Of a DNA stretch of 64,000 nucleotides, positions 22,851-34,761 are shown piece by piece (position 1 is the first letter of the stretch; each line of letters starts with the position of its first letter). The position numbers and the translations under genes were made by a program. Source of the stretch: Gelatoporia subvermispora B. Taxonomy: Eukaryota > Basidiomycota > Agaricomycetes > Polyporales > Gelatoporiaceae. The stretch spans positions 625,581 to 689,580 of the forward strand of contig KB445792.1 of NCBI GenBank assembly GCA_000320605.2. The letters are read 5' to 3'. The notes beneath the pieces are model-generated. The model was not told the origin of the DNA, made no database searches, and was given only the letters and a program-made list of their open reading frames with translations.

Positions 22851-24429
22851 ATGTCGATGGCGGCGACCATTCCGACTCCGACCTCCAGCACTTCCTCTCT
22901 CCCTCTGCCACCCGCCCGAGAGATCCCGTCGTCGTTCGTGGCAAGCTTCCGTAGCTGGTACGTGCTGTGGAGCAGACCCCTTTTTCGTGAACTTCAATTT
23001 ATATTTGACCACAGGTGGGCAACAGGCGAGAAGGAGAGCGCTGCGGCGGAAGAGCGTCTGCTCAGGTGTGTGCCCACGGTGCTTCTGGTTCGGGTGATCG
23101 CCACTAATAATACGTATAGGAAACTCCCGTTTTTCAGAGCAGCGGGTTCGCCACCGCCGACACCCGACGATGAGCTACCAATAGTAGCTGAGAGCATGCG
23201 GGTCGATCTTGCGGATCCGAAGCACTATATCAATACCCTCGCGATAACGTCGACATCGTCTTCTGGTGTCACAAACCATCCTCCAGCTGTTATCTTGCAT
23301 GGCTATGGCGCAGGTCTTGGTTTCTTCTTTCAGAATTTCACTGCTCTCGGGAAATGGGCAGGCCGACGCGGGACGTCTGTCTATGCCCTAGATTGGCTAG
23401 GAATGGGCCGCTCGGCTCGGGTCCCGTTTCACGTGAAGGCAAAGCGGGAGGACATCGACGGGAGGGTGAACGAGGCCGAGTCTTTCTTCGTCGATTCGCT
23501 CGAGCAGTGGAGGCAGAAGATGGGCCTAGAGACGATGACCCTCATCGGGCACTCGCTTGGCGGATATTTGAGCGTTGCCTACGCACTGCGGCACCCCACA
23601 CGTGTCAGCAAGCTTATCCTCATCTCACCTGCGGGCGTGCCGCGGGACCCAAACAGCACTGTCCCCTCCCGCGAGGTGACGGATCCGCAACCCACCGGAG
23701 CCTCTGAATCGGACCACGCGGAGGCGGCGACAGAGGGACGTGTGCGGAACCTGAAGTCCAGCCAGAAGGTTGAGCAGAGGAAGGAGAGTCGCTCGCGGAA
23801 AGTGTTCACGTATCTGTGGGAGGAGGGCTTCAGCCCGTTCCAGGTGGTGCGGTCCACTGTGTTTTGGGGCCCGATGCTTGTCGGTAAATACTCCTCTCGG
23901 CGTTTCATTGGCCTGAGCGAGGAGGACACGCGTGCGATGCACGATTATATCCTCAATATCACGCTTGCGAAGGGTTCGGGGGAGTACTGCATTTGTGAGT
24001 GTGCTGCACCTAATAGCTTGAATCGTACTGATGACGATCGACGGTTAATAGCACATCTCCTCGCACCTGGGGCTCATGCACGAAGACCTCTCGTGGATCG
24101 AGTCGCTGCTCTGAAGATCCCAGTTACATTTGTTTGTGAGTATATTTCGCGGACTCGCTCCGTGCTAGGCAGCGGAGCTGACTGTCCCAACCCTAGATGG
24201 CGACCAGGATTGGATGGATCCGCAGGGAGGTACTGAATCGGTGGAGAACCTCCGTAAGGCCGGTAATGGCCAGGGCAAGATGTACATTGTCCCTCATGCA
24301 GGTCACCACGGTATGTATTGCGACGTAGATCCCGGATCATGCAGTGCTGACTTCGGAGCAGTATACCTCGACAACTCGAAGGCGACGAATGATTTGCTTG
24401 TCAAGGAGCTAGACCGTCATCAGCTATAA
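22851..24429 (+). CDS. Alpha/beta hydrolase of the ABHD4/5 - CLD1/ICT1 group
   Basis: Six exons: 22851-22957, 23015-23065, 23120-23994, 24052-24135, 24197-24310, 24362-24429; 432 aa. Relatives act on phospholipids: cardiolipin deacylation (Cld1) or lysophosphatidic acid acylation (Ict1). Seen: oxyanion region ILHGYGAGLGFFFQNF, WLGMGRSARVPF, nucleophile elbow GHSLGGYLSVAYA with Ser near residue 198, LILISPAGVPRDP, acidic YGDQDWMD near residue 374, and the histidine region PHAGHHVYLDN near 405. A serine at the elbow (animal ABHD5 has Asn) argues for a working hydrolase. A polar insert of about 60 residues follows PAGVPRDP. The second ATG, two codons in, is an alternative start. Which yeast paralogue it matches I cannot say. 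Confidence 0.88.
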
Positions 24430-25427
24430 TAGCCATTAGATTTAGATCTCCCACATGTTGTGCAAGGGTATTTTGTTGCTGGACATGGTGTAAAGTTAGA
24501 GCACTGTTGGTCTGTCCTCCCTTATTTAGTCGTAATACTATTACCCCTTGCTAATCGCATATCCATATTTCAGTCTGTATACATGCATGTACACGTATGT
24601 AACTTCTATGCCACGGGCTTTCATCTCCCGCCGATTCGCGATTCTTGTTCTTGTTCTCGACTTCCGAGTTACGTTCTTGCATAACTGAGTGAACCAGCTG
24701 AGTGAGTCGCCGATCACCACGCCTGTATCTCGTCTGCTCATGCATGGAAGGCGCAGCCAGTCTCAGATCCTACTATCGCATACAGCTGCAGGTGTGCACA
24801 TGTCAAATAGCACAGCGGGGAGCTGCGGCTTGTCGACTAGTTCCGTGACATCTCGGACGAGGCGTGTGAGCCTTCAGGCAGAGGATGGGATAGGCATGAT
24901 CCAGTACCTCTGCAAGCAAACGGTTCAATCATCCCACCAGCAGCCTACCGGCCAGCTACTGAATACCTGACTGCACCACGTTCGTGTGGCGCCTGTCCGT
25001 GCTCGGCCTTCTGCCAGACTGATACGGCGACGATCCTCGGGGAGATGCGGGGCCAGCGCGCGCACAGTCGTCTCGAGAGAATTCGTCTGCTAATTCTGTT
25101 GCGCCGGTCAATACCCACAGCACCGTGGGCGATGAACCTTGGGCGAAGGGTGGACGTGATTCTGGTAGGATAGGAGGCACCTGGAGACGTCACATCTGAT
25201 GCGCTCCGCTCACTGGTGCGTGATTGCCTTACTGCTTCTCGCCGCGGGTGTTTGGGCTGCTTGCGAAGGCCTCGAGGCCGGGCGCCTGTATCCAGTACGT
25301 CTCGTACGTACGATGGTGCGGCACGTGAAGGCCACAATATAAGTAGTAGAGGGGGCTGCTCTGCTCCTGCGCAGACCATTCGTTTGCCGTTTACTTAGTG
25401 CTTGCTCGTTCAGACGTCGCCGTCGCT
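24430..25427. other. 1-kb intergenic region
   Basis: No gene recognised. A TATA-like aatataag lies at 25337-25344, about 85-90 bp before the next ATG, a good distance for a core promoter. Confidence 0.45.
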
Positions 25428-26360
25428 ATGGCTTACCCTGCGTACGATACCTACAACAACGGTCTTGGTTACTCCCGCCCCTCGATGTACCCAGCGTACG
25501 ACACCTATGGCGGTTACAATGACCATATCAACGCCGGTATTCACGGAGAGGTGAGTGGTTCTACTTTGCTATCTGTCTCATTGCTCATCGTTACTCTGAT
25601 AGAATTATCCTCACCCTGCATACCCTGTACACCCTATTCAGCACACTGTTGGGAGTGTCTACCACCCAGGTACGTGTGAGACCGCATAAGTTAGTGAGTT
25701 GCAAGGGCGCTCATGAACGTCATAGCAGCCTATGATGACCTGGACGTCCGGGACTACGATCACGGATACTCCACCCCCTACTCAGGCGCGATGCGTCGGC
25801 GGCACTCGTCGATGCATTACCGCACCCGCCCGCCGCTGGACGGCTACAGGCGGTTCAGCTCGACCCTCCTGAAGTTCAAGAGGAAGGGTGGCACCCGCAC
25901 AGGCATCACTCTCGGCGAGGCGATGGCCAGCGTGCGCCTGTCCGGTAGCGACTCGTACTCGGTCCACGACCTCGGCGCAGACCATCGCGGAAGAATCATC
26001 TTGAAAATCAGGGTCAGTTCCCCATTTGAGTTCCCCTTTGATAGCGCGCTGACCAGCTGATTTCGTTCAATTAGTGGCCCGGGTACACGTCGATGACATA
26101 TGAAATTCCCGTTGACGGATACGACGGGCGCGTGGAGCTCGAAACTCTCGCGAGGAGGATTGCCCGCGCATGCACACACTACATCCAGGTGCGCACACGT
26201 TTCTTTCCACGCCACTCGGAGCTTGCTCGCTCACCTGGACACCTTCTGTTACACGACCCTGCAGGCGAACATGATCCCCATATCTTGGGACCGTGTCATT
26301 TTGTACCACCTCGAGGAGATCTCCATCGGAACGTGGCAGCCAGTCCTGTCCACCGCTTGA
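25428..26360 (+). CDS. Basidiomycete-type orphan protein with conserved C-terminal domain
   Basis: Five exons: 25428-25550, 25603-25669, 25726-26012, 26075-26188, 26265-26360; 228 aa. The N-terminus is Tyr/Pro/His-rich with two PAYDTY repeats. The rest reads as one compact domain: FKRKGGTRTGITLGEAMASV, SYSVHDLGADHRGRIILKIR, WPGYTSMTYEIPVDGYDGRV, LARRIARACTHYIQ, ISWDRVILYHLEEISIGTWQ. I associate this with an uncharacterised Agaricomycete domain (possibly DUF6741, name from memory and not certain). No catalytic motif or membrane segment. Intron 2 ends in tagcag, so either AG could be used. Confidence 0.83.
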
Positions 26361-27243
26361 ATGCCCAGCGCCCCGACATCAGTGTCACGGCGCGATCAAT
26401 GTAAACTAACGCCTGCGACGAAAAGCACGAATTAGGTCGCTCGCAGGTCCTGTCGGCCGTGTAAGATATGGGTCGTATATCACTTTATGTAGTCTTTATT
26501 CCATACCCACGTTCTTGAATACACTGTACATATCTAACAAAGTAGCACCTGCGACGAGTTTCCAGCTGACGAACAATGTACGAACGCTAGCGACACGACA
26601 TGCACGAGGCTGTCTTGCGTTCCATAGCTCTTCAAATGTCAATAGTATAGCCATCTTGCTGCGCGCCATGTTCGTCGCTTCTGGATTTGTCATTGGTCGG
26701 CATGCGTTTGAGCCTCGATAATGGACTAAGCAACACCCTCTTCTCAGCGATGTTGTTTCAGAGGAGAACGGAAGCATTGCGACATTGCTGCGATCAGGAA
26801 ACGTGCATTGTGCATGGGTTTACTACGTCAGCATATTAGGGTCATATCTTAGCCATATGCTCAGAAAGCCTCTCCACGAACCAGCCAGTGTCCATGGAAT
26901 AACCATACAGTATTCGGGGTTGAGCCCGTCCGGGAAGGCGTCTGGAGTTGGCCGGCTTCTTGAGCCTCACCGACATGCGAGGAATATGAGAAATGAATTG
27001 AGTTCTTCAGAGTCCAGACGACGCGAATGAATGATTACGACAGAATCCGATGACACGCCGGGAGGAATCTGGGACCTGGAGACCTCTATCCCCTGAGATC
27101 CCCTCACTACGTCCCCTCAACCTTCCTTCTCCGGGCCGTGACGAATTTACCTTTTTGGGCGCGAGTAAGAATAGCAGGAGCGTTGGCGCCGGCATCACAG
27201 AACTCTGTGCTTAACCACTCGGGCTGACTCGTGTCTGGATTGC
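26361..27243. other. Intergenic region
   Basis: 883 bp. No gene, RNA or repeat recognised. Holds the 3' end of the orphan and the TAD1 promoter. Confidence 0.45.
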
Positions 27244-28741
27244 ATGGGGGATGTCTCGGCAGATGAGATCGCGGCCGAGGTCTTGAGAGCGTACTCGTCT
27301 CTTCCGTTTCGGCCACCGCCTGGGCAATTCACGATCCTTGCTTCCTTCGTTCTCTCTCGTGGCCCCGGGGAACACAAAGTCATCTCTCTCGGCACCGGGT
27401 CGAAATGTCTTCCTACCAGCCGCCTCCCGAAGGAAGGCAATGGATTGCATGATTGCCATGCTGAAGTGTTATCCCGAAGGGGAGCTGTGCGCTGGCTCTT
27501 GGAAGAAGTTCAGCGTGCCTACTCCGATGATACATACGTTTCGCCGTGGATTGGCAAAACACTGCACCGGTTCGGAAAATATGGTCTGCGTGAAGACGTA
27601 AAGCTGAGCATGTATATCTCCACCGTACCTTGTGAGACCTGGCAATTTCACTTCCGACAGCCAAAACTAATAGTATCTCTGTACAGGCGGGGATGCTTCC
27701 ATGCGCTTTCTTGCGGCGTCCCAGGATGCAGAGATAGCTGCGCTGAAAAATTCGACTGTGTGGGAAGCTCTTCCGCCGGGCACTGCGTCAAGAGGCCGCA
27801 ACAACTATACATTGTTCGGCGTGCTGCGGACTAAACCCGGGCGGGCAGACTCGCCGCCCACGCTCTCCATGTCCTGCAGTGACAAATTAGCACGTTGGAA
27901 TGTTCTGGGAATTCAAGGAGCCCTAGGGTCGCGCTTCCTCGAGCCATTATATATCTCGGCCGTCATCATCGGCGAGGTTGAGCCAGAACTCCGAGCTGAT
28001 GTCTTGGAGGACTGCGAGAGAGCATTCTGGAAGAGATTACTCTCCGTAGACGGTACTGATGCTACGTTGTGCGTCCTCTGTTTACTTACCAAGCCGTATT
28101 TTTAGATCAACTCCACCAGCCGTTCAAACTGAATCGGCCGCTAGTTCAGTTTACTGCTCTTCCGTTCATGCATTCAAACAGCATCTTGGGAGCCACATCA
28201 TCTTGCCAGGATTGTAAGACGTGTACACTCCATATACACCGCTCGGAGTATGACAAATAGCCGTCTTGCCAGCGCTGTGCTGGGTTGCAGATTCCCCGAA
28301 ACTCTATGAAGTCCTCATCAACGGCTACCGGCGTGGTGTCTCTCCGAAGCATCGCCATACACCGAAGTTCAGGTGGGCTTGTACCTAACTTCCTGCCGTT
28401 ATGATTCGTTGACCCAGATGCCACAGGCCGCACCTGTGTAAGTTGGCTATTTTCAACCTGCATCATGACATCACAGTGCGGTCCGGGCATTCCTCGTCGT
28501 ACGTGTAATCACACTCGGGAACTTTGAGCTAATCTGACGTGCCACAAGGAACTCGACATACTACGATGCCAAGCAGGTTGTGAGCGAATATCAGGCAGTG
28601 AAGACCGTGCTCCTCGGAGACGGCGGGCCTTTTGCAGGCTGGGTGACCAGCGGTGCCGAATGGGAGAGTTTCGACGTTGACGGAACAGTGCATCATGATC
28701 ATGCAACGGCCGAAGATCATCCAGAGCATCCTCAGGCATGA
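27244..28741 (+). CDS. TAD1: tRNA-specific adenosine deaminase TAD1 (ADAT1)
   Basis: Six exons: 27244-27631, 27687-28052, 28106-28213, 28261-28372, 28418-28498, 28549-28741; 415 aa. Converts A37 to inosine next to the anticodon of eukaryotic tRNA-Ala. Seen: the zinc/proton-shuttle motif [16 protein letters not shown] (H72, E74), the zinc cysteine in STVPCGDAS (about residue 130, spanning intron 1), the second in [15 protein letters not shown], then SVCW-like [37 protein letters not shown] and a C-terminal YYDAK...YQAVK helix. All match the ADAR/ADAT1 domain in order and length. Confidence 0.93.
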
Positions 28742-29284
28742 GCAGCATTCACTCAGAATCTCACTGCGCCGTCCATGACCGCCCCGCAGAGAGGAGCCTT
28801 GAGGCCTATCTCTGCACACGGTGCGTCACCGTTCGCGGGGTTTGAGCAGCCCATGAGGCGCAGGGATCGGGCAGGGTCGACAGGCTTCCTGAAAGCCAGC
28901 TTTACATGGGGCCCAAGGCGTACGATCAACGCTGTGCTTCGCGTCTTCGTGGCGCTTACCTATCCAATGCCGACTCCAATGAAGCAGTCTACTCCGTGAC
29001 CATGGATCTAAGATGGCATAGAATCGTAGAGGATACACCCGCCCTGATCGAACACGGTATACATCCGAATGTCCGACCGCCCAGAGAAACCAGTGACAGA
29101 GACCAGTAGCCATGATGGGTCTAAAGCACATGCAACGAGTATGACTGTAGTAAATACGAAGGTGGAGCAACATAAAACAACATGGGAAGCGAAGAGGATA
29201 AGTAAGTATAGGGCGTGATATGAGGCATATAACATCTAACAGTGTTATCGTGAAGGTCGTTACGGTCAGCTACTCAAGGCGCAT
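28742..29284. other. Convergent 3' flank of TAD1 and GPC1
   Basis: 543 bp between stop codons. Short open frames exist but none looks like protein. Confidence 0.45.
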
Positions 29285-31177
29285 CTATGACGACGCCAGC
29301 AGCTGAGGGTCGGATGCAGACTCCGGAAGGCCAATGGCCGCGGAAAGCGTCCTATGCTTGAGCTCCGGCGAGCCTGAGACTGTTGCCAGTTCATCGTCGC
29401 TCTGCGGACCAAGCGTTGGACTCGAGCGCTCAGACGAGCGCGCAGTGGCCTCTGCGAGTTCCTTCCGGAGTGCCTCCAGTTCGCGTTCGAACCTGAAATG
29501 TGGGCAACGATGAGCATCCAGCAGAGCCGGCACGTCAGGGGAAGCGCGTATACGCACTTGCGGCCAAAGACCTCGATGTAGAACCCGCCGCCGTTCCAGA
29601 CGCTGACGCCGAAGATGAAGATGAGGAAGGCGCCGCTCCAGAACGAGCTGTTGTATAGCACGAATACCGCAGGAAGCTCTGTCAGGACAGAGTACGCTAT
29701 GTCGGGTTACGTCAGATGTCAACGGAGGATCTAGCACATATTGGACTAGCTGCTCACCGAATTGGCCTGCCATAAATGCAAGCTCGCGACGTTGCGGCGC
29801 GACAGCGGAGAGTGCGCGTCCGATAACGCCACGTTTATCATGTAGAAGATATGTTAACGATGTCGTGCGCTGGCCGGACTCAATCTTGGTGCGACGATCG
29901 ACAAAAACGAACTGCACGAGCGTTAGGGTATTGGTCTGCCTGGGCGGCTGATACAGCCGGATCGGAGGATGCGCACCTTCCAGTATAGTAATTGCCAGAT
30001 GAGGTCTGCCGCGTGGTGTCAGGACGAGACAGATGAGATCAAGGAACGAGGAATGGAAGGTCAGCGTACAGATGATGCTGCTCAAGAGCAGTGCAGTGAC
30101 AGGGTTTAAGTGCGGGAGCTCGGCTAATGCCGGGAATCGCTGCTCAGCGTTAGGATAGAAATGTCTGCCTGAGGGTCAGTGCCGGCCACGCACGGGTAAG
30201 TATCACAGCGGACATACCTAATCACAGTGAAGACAAGTGGTGGGTATATGTGAATGAACAGAGAGGTGACTTTATCGAAGTCGTGGAACACAAGGCTGTT
30301 CCTCCAGGTAATGACCGCACTGGCAAGGGAACCGTGCGAAAGACAATAACACGCGACAAAGAGGCCGGGGTTGTCTGGTAGGATCCAGAGGTAGAAAAGA
30401 TTGATGATGTTGCAATAATAGCAGAGATCAAAGAGGAAGTAGTGCCATGACCGCTTCTTGTACATGTACACGCGCATGGGCAGAAGGTATGCGGACAGTA
30501 ACGTGTATGTGACATGGATCCATCTGCGCAGAGTGGAATTCAGCGTTACACTCCCCGAGATGTCGCGGAGTGAACTCACTGTGGGGCCATGTTGAACATC
30601 AACGCGGTGAACAGGACAAGCATAACACCCATGAAGAATGTCAACTTCTCCCGGGTCCTGACGACCTTGGTCGAATGCCATGTTTGGGTCAAGGAGATCA
30701 GACGTTGCGATAGCTTTGGCGAGTCGGTTAAAACGCGATCGGGGACTCAAGACGCGTCCGCTCTACCTTGAGTTTGAATCTCTGCGCTTCACGTTCTAAC
30801 TGATTATTTGCGGTGATCTTGAACACGTCTCTCTTGAGCAATTCTTGCAGTCGTTCTTCCGCGCGCATTTTGAGGCGATCGCTGTGCTTCGCCCAGCTGC
30901 GCTGCAAGAGATCGATCCGGGAGTCGAAATAGGTCTCCATGGTGTCTGCGAGAGGAACAGGGGAGAGAGGAAGGTGGCCATATCAGCTATGCGCGGACGG
31001 GACAAAGGGATGCTATCTGTGCATACCGAGCAACGTGAAGCCGCTCGCCCAATCAGAGATGTCATCGCGCACAAAACGTTCGAACGGGACAGAGAAGTAC
31101 CCAAGACCGGTCGTGGGCATGTCCGTCGAGCGCATTGCTGGCGGTGAAGGTGGCCTCGACGATGAGGCGGATGCCAT
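29285..31177 (-). CDS. GPC1: Glycerophosphocholine acyltransferase
   Basis: Nine exons: 31177-31027, 30945-30767, 30713-30580, 30523-30218, 30164-30070, 30005-29977, 29911-29758, 29696-29558, 29492-29285; 464 aa. Gpc1 reacylates glycerophosphocholine to lyso-PC, the first step in a PC remodelling route that can be finished by an MBOAT such as ALE1, found 18 kb away. Multi-spanning membrane protein. Seen: TREKLTFFMGVMLVLFTALM, KKRSWHYFLFDLCYY, HGSLASAVITWRNSLVFHD, FDKVTSLFIHIYPPLVFTVI, VDRRTKIESGQRTTSLTYLL, WSGAFLIFIFGVSVWNGGGF and a C-terminal coiled segment FERELEALRKELAEA. Exon 6 is only 29 nt. Confidence 0.9.
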
Positions 31178-31470
31178 TGTTGTCAATTTATAGAGTTTCA
31201 AAGCAAGTTTGTTCGCGAGACAAAGCGACGAGGGGATGACAACGCGGAGAAGAGAGGCAAGAGTGGCCCTCTGTGGCGTTCCGACACTCCACGTCTGGTG
31301 AGCGCGTCTCGCCGCGTGGGGAGACGCGACCCGCTTAGTCAGCCACACGAAGCCTCGCGAAGGTCATGTGATGCTTACACACGTGCGTCTTACTCACACG
31401 CTCCGCCGGGGAGCCTTTGGACTGGCCGAAAGCCCTCGTCGCCTTCACCGTTTGTACTCTCACCATCGCC
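31178..31470. promoter_or_regulatory. Bidirectional promoter region GPC1 / ISU1
   Basis: 293 bp between divergent start codons. It contains a perfect inverted repeat, CGCGTCTC at 31303-31310 and GAGACGCG at 31321-31328, separated by 10 nt. Confidence 0.5.
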
Positions 31471-32189
31471 ATGTTCCGCTCGACTCTCACAAAATCCGTG
31501 CTCAACGCCTCCGCCCGCGCGACCAGGCCCGTCGTCCGTCCTGTCCTCGCCCGCGGCTACCACGAGAAGGTGATCTCGCATTACGAGCAGCCCAGAAACG
31601 TATGTCTCGTCCGGTCTAGGCTTCTTTCTTGTTATCTGATAAGTTTTGGACGCTCAGGTTGGCTCCCTGCCCAAGAACGACATAGATGTCGGTACAGGAC
31701 TCGTCGGCGCACCTGCGTAAGTAGTCTTGTCAGTCTTTCTGTTATGTTCAGCGGCTCACCCCTATGTGCGGTGTAGATGCGGCGATGTCATGAAGCTGCA
31801 GATCCGTGTCGATGAGAATGGCATCATTTCTGACGTCAAGTTCAAGACGTTTGGTTGCGGTAGTGCCATCGCGTCCAGCTCGTATATGACTGAGCGGGTG
31901 AAGGGTCTGTCGCTGGAGCAGGCCGAGAAAATCAAAAACACCGAGATTGCGAAGGAGCTTTGCCTCCCGCCCGTCAAGCTCCACTGCTCAAGTGAGTCAT
32001 CTTTGTCACACGTTCATCGACCCATTCTCATCGTGTCATGTAGTGCTTGCGGAGGATGCTATCCGGTCTGCTATTCGCGACTACCGCACCAAGCGGGGGA
32101 AACTCACCAACCCCAACAAGTCGGGCTTCATCGACGTGACCCAGAGCTCAACAGGCGAGACCGTCGCCACCGCACATCCATCTTCGTAA
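31471..32189 (+). CDS. ISU1: Mitochondrial iron-sulfur cluster scaffold ISU1 (ISCU)
   Basis: Four exons: 31471-31599, 31658-31716, 31777-31991, 32044-32189; 182 aa. Scaffold on which [2Fe-2S] clusters are built in the mitochondrial matrix. A short Arg/Ser presequence precedes [17 protein letters not shown]. The three cluster cysteines are present: C64 (PACGDVMK), C90 (TFGCGSA) and C133 (KLHCSML). The Hsp70-binding LPPVK motif (126-130) is intact. The C-terminal extension after AIRDY is somewhat long for the family. Confidence 0.96.
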
Positions 32190-32354
32190 TTCCCTGCATC
32201 ATTCTGGAGCCCATCTGTGCATTGTAGTAGGTAGTACATGTATTATAGCCCTCCTCGGAGGGATTCATCACATTCTATGCTATGTGTCAACATGCCACCA
32301 TGGTCTGATTCAGCCTGGTTTAAAACCGTAGCCCGAGTCACCATAGTTCCAAGG

Positions 32355-34486
32355 CTATGTCTTATTCTGATCTCCCTTTTGTCCCATGAACGAGAAGGTA
32401 CCACCAGCGAACCAGCGTTCGTTCGCCTCCTTCACCCGTTGGGCAGCCGCAGCGCGGTTGGTCAGTTCGAAACCTGATGACGTCGGTGTCAGCGGCACCA
32501 CCCTGCAAAAGAAGTAGAGAATACCGACCCTGCACAGGTGTGACGGTCAGCGACGTAGCGGTTCCGGACGTCTGGGTGCCCGATTGTGCTGCACGCGTAA
32601 GGGAAGCCGTACGCAGCTTGTTTGCCTTCGAGAGCTTGGCTGCACACAGGTTAGGCAATCAGCACGGGTCTACTCGTGCATACAATATGAAACGCACCTC
32701 GACTCTTTGCCTCACCAACGCCTGCCCTAACCTTGCCCGAGCCGATCATTCCCAGGCCCTTTGTTTGGTCGAACGCGCCGACTTCCTCCTCGGCTTCGCC
32801 GAACACCATCCGATTCTGTAGCTTGCGAAGCTCGGTCTGCGCATATGCTTCTTTTGCTTTCCGCGCACTGTAGAATATCAATATGAGTTGTGTCGTAAGC
32901 GTGAAGAACATGACGTGATACTAACCGCTTTCCACCACGCCGCTTCTTGGGGCCGTCGTTGGGAATGGGGAGTGCCTTGACGATCTTGCTCGGGGGAGGT
33001 GCTGTCAAGCGATCGATGTGTTTCTCGATCTTCTCGCGCAGCTCTTCACCATAGCCGCCTGCATTAGACAAGTGTCAGTCAGGAATGACGTGGTTCCATA
33101 CATTGAGTGTAAAGCACGCGTAGGACGCACCATCTCTGCGTTGCCGCTCCAAGTCCATGCGTGCAGCAAGCGTGCATTTTGCGCCAACTGTGCGCTGCAC
33201 CTTGAGCCGGTACTCTGGCGGGGTCTGCTGAACAATCTCGGATTGAAAGACGAAGCCCGTATGTCGGCGTTGTGTAGCAGTCGAGAAACCTGCCGTAATC
33301 TTACGTTGTGCGCCAAGCAGCTATATAGAGACGGTGTCAGCTTACATACTTTGCTAACGACGAGCAACCTCTTGAACGCACATAGACGTTACATGCAGGC
33401 ATTTTGGCGAGACCATTGAGACCACCGGCGACACCGAGCAACTTGGCGGCTGTGGTTGTACCGACGATAGCGGATAGGTTGGGTGCAAGGACATTCATTC
33501 GTGAGCTGACGTACATGAAGATCTAGTGACCAGCGATCAGTTCAGAGGATGGCAACGAAATCTAGTAGGTGTCCTAACCTTTTTCCGTGCCTCCTCAAGT
33601 TTGTCCGCAAGGTCACACGCCCGCTGAACTGTCTGCCATTCTGCTTCTGATAGCGGTTGGCCAGAGGTTGTTGTGGCTGTGACGAGTACACTCATGATAA
33701 TTGCGGGTGGCAGGACGCCCTGGAGGTTGACTTTGGTGGGATCCTGTGATAACAGTTCACGCAACATATTTCAAGAACACGGTGGGGAGACGGACCTCTG
33801 AATTGCCCAGGACTCGGACGGACGTGATATACATAGCAGGATCAGCGACGAGCTGTTCCAGTTCAGGGAACTTTGGTGCGTAGTGATCTCGGATAAACTG
33901 CAGGGACTTGGTTGAGCACTGTTCGGTCAAGTATACGAAGGCAGCAGACCTTATGTACGACCAAAATCTCGTTGTCTACATCCACGGACAGGTTGTTCGC
34001 CTGGACAATGAGACTGTACTCGGGGTTCGAGTGCGCAGGCATGGACATCTGTTCTGGAGTGCTTGGATTTGCTTGGTATTTCTCAATTTCCTATACAAAT
34101 GTCAGAGTGAGTCACAATATAAAGAGAGTATATTTTCGCACCTTCAAGATGTCGTTCATACGCTTGCTTCCCTCAAGCTTCGCGATCTTGCGCACATCTT
34201 CGATACCTCCCAACTCCATACGCTGCACCTCCTCCACGTCCAACTCTTCCGCAGGCTTGATACCTCCCTCAAGCACCAATCCCCCGATATCCTTCTCATC
34301 TCCCCCCTCCCCTGCACCCTCAACATCAGACATCTCATCGTCCTCATCCTCTGCCTTACGCTTCAAGCTATTGTTCGGGCCTGCTTGCTGCTGCTCTTGC
34401 TCTTGCTCCTGCTCTCGCTCGTGGTCTTCTTCTCCATCAGACAGGTTCTCAAGATCGGCTAAGAGTTCGTCTGCGAGAGCGCTCAT
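32355..34486 (-). CDS. PRP31: Pre-mRNA splicing factor PRP31
   Basis: Ten exons: 34486-34142, 34090-33950, 33897-33796, 33743-33579, 33522-33382, 33320-33131, 33058-32926, 32867-32698, 32639-32529, 32473-32355; 538 aa. U4/U6-U5 tri-snRNP protein that binds the U4 k-turn with Snu13. Seen: an acidic N-terminus with a QE-rich run, the NOSIC part ([36 protein letters not shown]), the Nop domain ([43 protein letters not shown]), the C-terminal [16 protein letters not shown] and [13 protein letters not shown]. Ordinary length. Divergent from MCC beta. Confidence 0.95.
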
Positions 34487-34761
34487 AGTAGAAGTAGGTG
34501 TGGATGAGTGAATGTGATCAGAGGTGCTCGAGGTGCTCAGTGCGATCGACGAGCAGAGGCTTCGGCGCTCCAGGAAAACAAGCGCTCAGCGGACTTAGAA
34601 AGACATTTCCCCGCATCACGTGTACATGCAGCGAGCGTCTATGCACATCCCCGGATCCGGTCCGTGGAACTGAGCGTAGACCACGTCCGTCTCGGGTCTC
34701 CCTCCTTATAACACAGTTAGATGTCTCTCTGCCCCCTGATCACTTGAACGACGACTACGAC
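34487..34761. promoter_or_regulatory. Shared promoter region PRP31 / MCC beta
   Basis: 275 bp between divergent start codons. No TATA box identified. Confidence 0.45.

Noticed and set aside
28775..28999. 74-codon frame after TAD1
   Set aside because: Lies in the 3' flank; no protein-like pattern and no splice partner.
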